Assembly: GCF_022206305.1 (NCBI RefSeq)
Contig: NZ_JAKOIW010000003.1
Coordinates: forward strand, 276,234 to 340,233
DNA: 64,000 bases
DNA from: Gordonia sp. 'Campus'
GTDB lineage: Bacteria > Actinomycetota > Actinomycetes > Mycobacteriales > Mycobacteriaceae
Reading direction: 5' to 3'
Shown here one piece after another: positions 58,698 through 64,000 of the stretch. How positions within the stretch are numbered: the stretch's first letter is position 1; each line of letters opens with the position of its first letter. Both the position numbers and the translations under genes were made by a program. The notes below the pieces were generated by a model. That model was not told the DNA's origin and did not search any database. It saw only the letters and a program-made list of their open reading frames with translations.

Positions 58698-58996
58698 AAA
58701 ATCCAGACTCAGACCTGCCCGAACTCGACATCGTCACCGAATACGGCGTCGTCACGCGGCTGCCCACGTCGTTCCCCATCTACGACGCCGACCTCGACGC
58801 CCACCTCGATCCCGACCTGTTCCAGAAGGGTTTCGTCGACGCGGAGGCAGAGCTCTGTGCACTTCCGGCGCCGTGGGCTCGACAATTGGCATCATCGGTC
58901 CTCGCATGCCCGCCCGATCCCGACGACGAGGAACCGAGTTACACACGCGGTTATCGCGCGGCGCTGTACGGGTATGTGCGGCACGGGTCCATCTGA
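58694..58996 (+). CDS. Small uncharacterised acidic protein coupled to the resolvase-like gene
   Basis: 100-aa acidic protein, not recognised. ELDIVTEYGVVTRLPTSFPI begins it, a segment rich in Asp follows (DADLDAHLDPDLFQ), then WARQLASSVLACPPDPDDEE and a terminal YTRGYRAALYGYVRHGS. No signal or membrane segment. Start ATG overlaps the resolvase-like stop by 4 bp (ATGA), so the two are co-translated and probably functionally linked. Confidence 0.72.
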   Translation: MKNPDSDLPELDIVTEYGVVTRLPTSFPIYDADLDAHLDPDLFQKGFVDAEAELCALPAPWARQLASSVLACPPDPDDEEPSYTRGYRAALYGYVRHGSI

Positions 58997-59036
58997 CGCC
59001 ACCTCTCGACTCCTGAGTGGCCGCTACCGTGGGAGT

Positions 59037-59507
59037 GTGAACGCCCACAACGATGTTCGGCTTGCAACACCGGACGATTCCGCGCGCCTGGCCGAGTTGC
59101 TCGATGCGTTCAATCGCGAGTACGACGAACCATCCCCTGGCCCGGCTGCGCTGGAGCGGCGACTGACCGAATTGCTGGGCAGAGCCGCGACATTCGCCGT
59201 GGTGGCCGGGAACCCGATCGTCTCGCTGGGGCTGGTCACCATCCGCACCAATGTGTGGCTCGACGGCGGTATCGCACTTCTCGACGAGATGTACACGGTT
59301 CCAGCGGAACGCAGCCGTGGACTGGGCAGTGCGGTTCTCACCGCGGCCGTCGAGGAGGCAACACGGCGGGGCGCCGGGGAGTTCGAGATCGAGGTCGACG
59401 AACCCGACGTCGACGCGCACCGCTTCTACGCACGTCATGGGTTTCCGCTTCGCGACCCCGAAACCGGTGACCGCTCCTTCGTCTTACGCAAAGAGATCGG
59501 TGCCTGA
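59037..59507 (+). CDS. GNAT family N-acetyltransferase
   Basis: 156-aa GNAT. VRLATPDDSARLAELLDAFN at the N-terminus, the acetyl-CoA loop RSRGLGSAVLTAAVEEATRR near residues 94-113, and FEIEVDEPDVDAHRFYARHG then FPLRDPETGDRSFVLRKEIG at the end. GTG 59037 is chosen; a long upstream extension of the frame is antisense noise over the previous gene. Acceptor unknown. Twenty-five bp separate it from the HerA-like gene. Confidence 0.85.
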   Translation: MNAHNDVRLATPDDSARLAELLDAFNREYDEPSPGPAALERRLTELLGRAATFAVVAGNPIVSLGLVTIRTNVWLDGGIALLDEMYTVPAERSRGLGSAVLTAAVEEATRRGAGEFEIEVDEPDVDAHRFYARHGFPLRDPETGDRSFVLRKEIGA

Positions 59508-59532
59508 GCCTCCGGCGCCGTAGGGTACACAC

Positions 59533-60621
59533 GTGGTTCAGCTGACTGTGGGAAGCCATCGCGACGACGCGACCAACAACGTGCACCTCTCCGCGGAGAA
59601 GTTCAACCGCCACACCTTCTGGTGCGGCCAGAGCGGGTCGGGGAAGACATACGCCCTCGGGGTGGTCCTCGAACAGCTGCTGCTTCACACCCGACTCCCG
59701 ATGCTGATCCTCGACCCGAACGCCGACTTCACCCGGCTACACGAAACGCGTGGCACCAGCGATACCGGGGCGGCCGACGCGATCGCATCATCCGACATCC
59801 GGGTCCTGCACTCCACGAGGCGTGATCAGCCACAGCTGCGGACTCGGTTCCTCTCCCTGCCCCTGACGTCCAAGGCCGCAGTCCTGCAGCTGGATCCGAT
59901 CGCCGATGCCGACGAGTACAACGTCCTGCTGCACGCCGACGCCACGCTCACCGACGCCGTCGACCAGGCCACCTACATCACCGCGTTGCGCGCATCCGAC
60001 AATCCCGGCCATCAACAGTTGGCTCGACGCATCGAGAACCTGCAGGTCCTCGATTGGGACCTGTGGGCGCGCGGGGACGTCGCGGCCACCGATGTCATCG
60101 ACGAGCGACCGCAGGCCACCGTGCTCGACCTCGGGGGGTTCGCCCACCCAGCCGAACCGAAGGTCGCTGCCCTCAGCGTGCTCGAACATCTGTGGGCCCA
60201 CCGTGACGAACGTCGGCCGATTCTCATCGTGATCGACGAGGCCCACAACATCTGCCCACCGACGGCCACGAGCGCGGTGGAGCAACTCCTCATCGACCGC
60301 GTCGTCCAGATCGCCGCCGAAGGCCGCAAATTCGGTCTCTGGCTTCTGTTGTCGACGCAGCGACCGACGAAGATCCACCCGAATGTCCTGTCCCAGTGCG
60401 ACAACCTGTGTCTGATGCGGATGAACGCACCGCGCGACCTGGCCGAGTTGGCCGACACCTTCGGGTTCGTCCCCGACCACATGCTTGCGCAGTCCCCCGA
60501 ATTCCGGCAGGGTGAGGCGCTCTTCGCCGGCGGGTTCATCCGGGAGCCCACGCACACCCACATGGGCACTCGCATCACCGAAGAAGGCGGTGCGGACGTC
60601 GCGGTGCCGCTCGGCTTGTAG
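59533..60621 (+). CDS. HerA/DUF87-type ATPase (orphan)
   Basis: 362-aa FtsK/HerA-clan ATPase. NRHTFWCGQSGSGKTYALGV holds Walker A (about residues 25-44), LPMLILDPNADFTRLHETRG the conserved Asp-Asn after it, RPILIVIDEAHNICPPTATS Walker B (about 228-247), FGLWLLLSTQRPTKIHPNVL sensor 1 and NLCLMRMNAPRDLAELADTF the arginine region. HerA usually works with a NurA nuclease in end resection or in defence systems; none is adjacent. GTG 59533. Target (DNA pumping or other) unproven. Confidence 0.88.
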   Translation: MVQLTVGSHRDDATNNVHLSAEKFNRHTFWCGQSGSGKTYALGVVLEQLLLHTRLPMLILDPNADFTRLHETRGTSDTGAADAIASSDIRVLHSTRRDQPQLRTRFLSLPLTSKAAVLQLDPIADADEYNVLLHADATLTDAVDQATYITALRASDNPGHQQLARRIENLQVLDWDLWARGDVAATDVIDERPQATVLDLGGFAHPAEPKVAALSVLEHLWAHRDERRPILIVIDEAHNICPPTATSAVEQLLIDRVVQIAAEGRKFGLWLLLSTQRPTKIHPNVLSQCDNLCLMRMNAPRDLAELADTFGFVPDHMLAQSPEFRQGEALFAGGFIREPTHTHMGTRITEEGGADVAVPLGL

Positions 60622-60886
60622 GTTCGCCCGATGGTCAGCCCGGCATCGTCCAACCGCCCGCTAGGTCGATTGCAGAATAGTTGCACCGGTCTGTTCCCAT
60701 GACTTTACCGGTCCCGGTTCGATCCTCAGCGAGAGCTGCGCTTCCCACACCCGGGGCACTGGACCCGCGGTGCCTGCGGGTTCGACTGGCAGTGCGCGTC
60801 ACCGTGAACTACAACGCACTGTCGCGCGCTTCGCTCGAGGACCGAGACAACACGATCCCTACACCGAACCAACGAATCGAGTCGAG
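60622..60886. other. 265-bp intergenic region
   Basis: No supported gene or repeat. A 69-codon plus-strand frame at 60681-60890 has no family similarity, and its end overlaps the secreted-protein start. AT-richer patches near 60670-60690 could hold the promoter of the secreted protein. Confidence 0.5.
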
Positions 60887-61429
60887 ATGAACGACCACGG
60901 CCTCCGCCGCCGTCTGCGAGGCGCTACCGTCCTGCTGTCGACGACAGCGTTGGCACTCGCGCTCGCGAGCGCGCCCATGGCCACGGCATCTCCACTGGAC
61001 GACATCCTCGATCAGCTCGATCTCGGATCCTCAGCGCCACCTATGGCCGGCCCGGACGACGAGTACACAGTCAGTGTCCGGTACACCGGCCAGGTGCGGG
61101 AGTATCCCTCGTCGTTCCTCGTCGGTGGTGACCGCACTTGTGTTGAGGTCGGCGACGTCGAGTCCGACCCCATGCGGCATGGGAGAACAGAGCTCGCGTT
61201 CAGTGTCTTTCAGGACGGTGGGCGCTGCCGCGGTGCAACGTCTGGAAGTAGAACGCTGGGAATCTTGCTGTCCGGCAAAGACTTCCGCGCGGGGTACTTC
61301 TACGTCCGGATGCGGTCCGACGGCACCGGCACCGTTGCGTGTGCACCTCTTCCCGCGACCACCCCTGTCGATGACCTCATCCCGTTGCAGTGCTCGGCGG
61401 ACGGCGACACCGTCACATACTCGAAGTGA
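60887..61429 (+). CDS. Small secreted protein of unknown function
   Basis: 180-aa exported protein. Positively charged N-terminus (HGLRRRLRG), hydrophobic core VLLSTTALALALASAPMATA and a signal-peptidase site near ATA-S (about residue 34). The mature part is beta-rich with cysteine pairs in DRTCVEVGDV, GGRCRGATSG and later VACAPLPATT/LQCSADGDTV, which could form two disulphides. ATG 60887 follows GAG-rich leader. No family recognised. Confidence 0.78.
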   Translation: MNDHGLRRRLRGATVLLSTTALALALASAPMATASPLDDILDQLDLGSSAPPMAGPDDEYTVSVRYTGQVREYPSSFLVGGDRTCVEVGDVESDPMRHGRTELAFSVFQDGGRCRGATSGSRTLGILLSGKDFRAGYFYVRMRSDGTGTVACAPLPATTPVDDLIPLQCSADGDTVTYSK

Positions 61430-61554
61430 TCTCGTAGGGGCGAGACGCGCAGCGTCGGGTGGCCGTTCGGTGGGCGGTACCGAACCGATTCACCCGGCGT
61501 CGTTGAGAAGGTGCTGACCACCAGGCGCCCCATCGAGATGGACGGAGAACGTTG

Positions 61555-64000
61555 TCACCGGTCGTCGACACTGCTGAGCATGTCCAGGCGTCGAGTGACC
61601 GCAGTGGCACCGGTGTCGACCGCGGCACGGCGAGCTTCGTCGATCAGCTCCTTCGATGCAGAAGGAGCGACCTTCGTTGCCAGTAATGCTGCCAGATAGA
61701 GGCTTTCGGCGTACCAACCGGCGTAACCGCGAGTACGATGCGCGGTCAGTGCATCGTCGAGATGGAGCTGCGCACGCTCGTACTCGCCCAGCGCGATCGA
61801 CAAATGCGCCAGATGGTGATGCGTCACTCCGTACACGATCGACACGGCGCTCACCGTGATGTCAGCATGTGGCCGCAAGAGGTCGTAGACGGCCTTGCAG
61901 ACGACGGTGTTCCCGATGCTGGCCGCAGCGCGCGCGAGAACTCCCATCGCGCTTGGCCAGGCGTGATCGACCTCAATTGCCTCGACCCGTGGACGGTCGT
62001 ACCAGTTGAGAAGTTGAGCCGCGGCCTCGATATTGCCGATATCGGCATACGCCAACGCAAGAATTGGTCGATACGAACTCACGACGTCAAAGCGCGCGCT
62101 CAGATCATCCGCTGCATCGACGATCTCGCGCATGTCGCCGCGAAGGGCCCGCAATCCGCAGACGAAAGCGAGCATTCGACCGAAGGAATACGTTTCCAGC
62201 GGATACACGGGAATGGCGGTCAGAGCCACTAGATCGCGTTCACACAGTTCGAGCCGTCCCGTGGCCAGCTCGACCCCGAATCGGGTACTCGATACCAGCC
62301 ATGCCAATTCCGCGTCCCGACTCGTGTGCGCCGGCGACACCGCGCCGATGGTGCGCCTGGCACGAGCCAACTCACCCACTTCGATCTGGGTGCGTGCCAT
62401 CCACAAAGCAGCAAGAGGTTCTTGGGTCCGCCCAGGCGACGCGTCGAGAATCTGTACCAGCTCGAGGTAGCTGGAGTGGTGAAGATCCGCCATGTGCGGT
62501 GTACGCAGTGCCACGAGTACGGCGAGATGGACCTCCCTCAGCGCCGCGGCGTCACCGGTCGCGCGGGCTATCTCGATGGCCCTCAGCAGCAGATCACGCC
62601 GGACGTGATGGTCAGCGGCCCACATCAGCTCGACGGCCAGTTGCGCCAGCACTCGTGCGGTCGCCGAGCTGTCGATCCGTCCGCTGCTTTCGAGGGTGCG
62701 CAGAGCCCTGTAGAGGCTGTCGATACGTTCGTGGTCGGCGAATATCTGGACGTAGAGGATGCCGTGCATGTTGTTGGCGAGTGTTGCGGCGATCTGGAGG
62801 TCGATGTCGCCGAGACGGTGGGACATACGCGCGGCCTCGAGCAGAGTGGGACGAAACTCCGGGTCACGGGCCTGGCGTTGGGCTCGGCCCAAGTCGATCA
62901 GTAGCCGGCATCGCTGCGTCGAGTCTCCTCTGGGAGTGAGACGATCGGCAGCGGCCTGAAACAGACGCACTGCGTCTTCGTAGGCGCCGATCGCGAAGGC
63001 GGCACTACCGGCGCGGATCGAATAGTCGACCGCGCGGGATCTGTCGGCGTCCAATCCTCGGCTCAGATGATAGGCCAACCGTGCGTAACCGTCCGGCTCG
63101 TGGCCCAGTCCGTACTCTTCGAACGCGCGAGCGACGCGTGAATGATTCTGTGCGCGAGAACCATCCGTCATTCCATAGTAGACGGCGTCTCGCACCAGAG
63201 CATGGCGGATCGCCACCTCGTTGCGTGCGTCATACTGCGTGATCAGTCGAGCACGGCTGAGCTCGTCAAGCGACGCTGCGAACATCTCGTCGTCGACATT
63301 GCTTGCTGCCGCGCGCAACACGCTGCGCGGAATCAATAAACCGGCGACAACGCCGAGTGTCAGCAACTCCTTCGCGACGGGACCGAGAAGTCGGACCCGA
63401 TCCGCAACCGACTCCGCGACCGACGACGGGAGATGCTCGGTGTCGAGTTCATACGCAGTCAGGAGCGATGAGACGAAGAACGGCAGACCACCGGTACGTT
63501 CGTACAACACCACCGGATCGTGCGGAGATCCCGACGTCTCGACGAGGTCTGCGACCTGAGCGAGGTCGAATGCGCCGAGATCGATGCGCTGCACTCCGCG
63601 AGAACGAGAGGCGCTGACGAGGACGGATCGTAGATCCGGTCGGTCGGTGAACTCTTCGCGAAGCGTCGCCAGAATCGTGACGGGTGCGGACTCGGACGAG
63701 TGTATGACGTACCGCAGCACGTCGGTTGTCGCCTGCGAGGCCCAGTGCAGGTCGTCCAGGACCATCACGACGGGTGACGTTCGATCGGTCGCGACAAGCC
63801 ACTCCGACACCGCAGACATGATTTCTGCCCTGTCATCGTCGGTGGCCGCTGCGGTCGTCGTCTCGCCGAAAACGCGTGCAGCGCTCGGAACGAGCCGCCG
63901 GAGGGCGGGTCCCACCGCAGTCAGTCGTCGTCGGGCCCTGGTGGGTCCACACTCGTCGATCTCGCGGCCGATCGCCTCGACGAACGGCTCGAACGGGATC
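61555..64000 (-). CDS. Large AAA-type ATPase/TPR transcriptional regulator-like protein (partial, C-terminal 815 aa)
   Basis: The frame is open at the right edge, so the N-terminus is outside. The visible part begins with the end of an AAA_16 ATPase domain (SPVVMVLDDLHWASQATTDV is Walker B; TGGLPFFVSSLLTAYELD follows), then about 550 residues of TPR-like helices ending VTRRLDMLSSVDD with no LuxR HTH. Architecture resembles the AAA part of the SARP protein at 38.1-41.3 kb. Which output domain (BTAD, cyclase or kinase) lies upstream cannot be seen. Confidence 0.85.
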   Translation of the reverse strand, partial: IPFEPFVEAIGREIDECGPTRARRRLTAVGPALRRLVPSAARVFGETTTAAATDDDRAEIMSAVSEWLVATDRTSPVVMVLDDLHWASQATTDVLRYVIHSSESAPVTILATLREEFTDRPDLRSVLVSASRSRGVQRIDLGAFDLAQVADLVETSGSPHDPVVLYERTGGLPFFVSSLLTAYELDTEHLPSSVAESVADRVRLLGPVAKELLTLGVVAGLLIPRSVLRAAASNVDDEMFAASLDELSRARLITQYDARNEVAIRHALVRDAVYYGMTDGSRAQNHSRVARAFEEYGLGHEPDGYARLAYHLSRGLDADRSRAVDYSIRAGSAAFAIGAYEDAVRLFQAAADRLTPRGDSTQRCRLLIDLGRAQRQARDPEFRPTLLEAARMSHRLGDIDLQIAATLANNMHGILYVQIFADHERIDSLYRALRTLESSGRIDSSATARVLAQLAVELMWAADHHVRRDLLLRAIEIARATGDAAALREVHLAVLVALRTPHMADLHHSSYLELVQILDASPGRTQEPLAALWMARTQIEVGELARARRTIGAVSPAHTSRDAELAWLVSSTRFGVELATGRLELCERDLVALTAIPVYPLETYSFGRMLAFVCGLRALRGDMREIVDAADDLSARFDVVSSYRPILALAYADIGNIEAAAQLLNWYDRPRVEAIEVDHAWPSAMGVLARAAASIGNTVVCKAVYDLLRPHADITVSAVSIVYGVTHHHLAHLSIALGEYERAQLHLDDALTAHRTRGYAGWYAESLYLAALLATKVAPSASKELIDEARRAAVDTGATAVTRRLDMLSSVDDR

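Noticed and set aside
60681..60890. 69-codon frame before the secreted protein
   Set aside because: Arg/Pro-rich, no ribosome site, and it overlaps the signal-peptide gene start.

Overview
The window is GC-rich (coding regions look well above 60% G+C, with strong third-position GC bias) and comes from a mycolic-acid actinomycete of the Mycobacteriales, most likely Gordonia or a close relative. The evidence is gene order. From ndh (about 2.9 kb) to secA2 (about 31.4 kb) the genes follow, with local losses, the Mycobacterium tuberculosis block Rv1854c to Rv1821: ndh, ureDGFCBA, hotdog thioesterase, blaI, M56 peptidase, gnd, guaB1, two CNNM/CBS membrane proteins, glcB, gcvP, MerR, DUF151 nuclease, MerR, garA, gcvH, pgsA2 and secA2. 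Individual proteins also match the mycobacterial forms (UreD short form, GarA ETTSVFR phospho-motif, GuaB1 with CBS domains).

Layout. (1) 1-2.8 kb: the 5' part of recC running off the left edge, a hotdog thioesterase and a GNAT acetyltransferase. (2) 2.9-9.7 kb: type II NADH dehydrogenase, the complete urease operon ureA-B-C-F-G-D (no ureE), and a thioesterase. (3) 9.7-17.9 kb: an IdeR-like iron box in the divergent thioesterase/blaI promoter, then blaI with its M56 peptidase, gnd, and a tightly coupled run guaB1 - two CNNM proteins - a conserved unknown. (4) 17.9-31.5 kb: malate synthase G, a membrane-anchored binding protein, glycine decarboxylase P protein under a tandem glycine riboswitch, two MerR regulators, DUF151 nuclease, GarA, GcvH, a CDP-alcohol phosphatidyltransferase and SecA2. 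These link central carbon/nitrogen metabolism (GlcB, GcvP, GcvH, GarA) with cell-envelope export. (5) 31.5-38 kb: two convergent unknown membrane proteins, a META-domain secreted protein, Mdh, PPK2, DUF503, a Mug-type glycosylase and a VOC protein. (6) 38-57.8 kb: accessory metabolic genes: a SARP/BTAD-AAA regulator, flavoenzymes, a polysaccharide pyruvyl transferase-like protein, a serine hydrolase lipoprotein, a DrrAB-type ABC exporter with a GyrI-like gene, PoxB, an Lcp/MpaB-like haem protein, a HadA-HadB-type fused dehydratase, an F420-type nitroreductase, Ogt and an alpha/beta hydrolase. (7) 57.8-64 kb: a degenerate serine-resolvase-like regulator with a small partner gene behind an AT-richer repeat-studded promoter, a GNAT, an orphan HerA/DUF87 ATPase, a secreted protein, and the 3' part of a large AAA-type regulator that leaves the right edge.

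A recurring feature is short tandem repeats of 15-18 bp. Some lie at or near gene starts (recC, the VOC gene, the DrrA gene, upstream of the FAD oxidase). Others are in frame inside conserved housekeeping proteins (UreB C-terminus, GcvP N-terminus, a SecA2 linker). No tRNA, rRNA, CRISPR array, IS element or prophage was recognised. The least described candidate unit is the catalytically altered resolvase-like gene with its partner and operator-like promoter at 57.95-59.0 kb.
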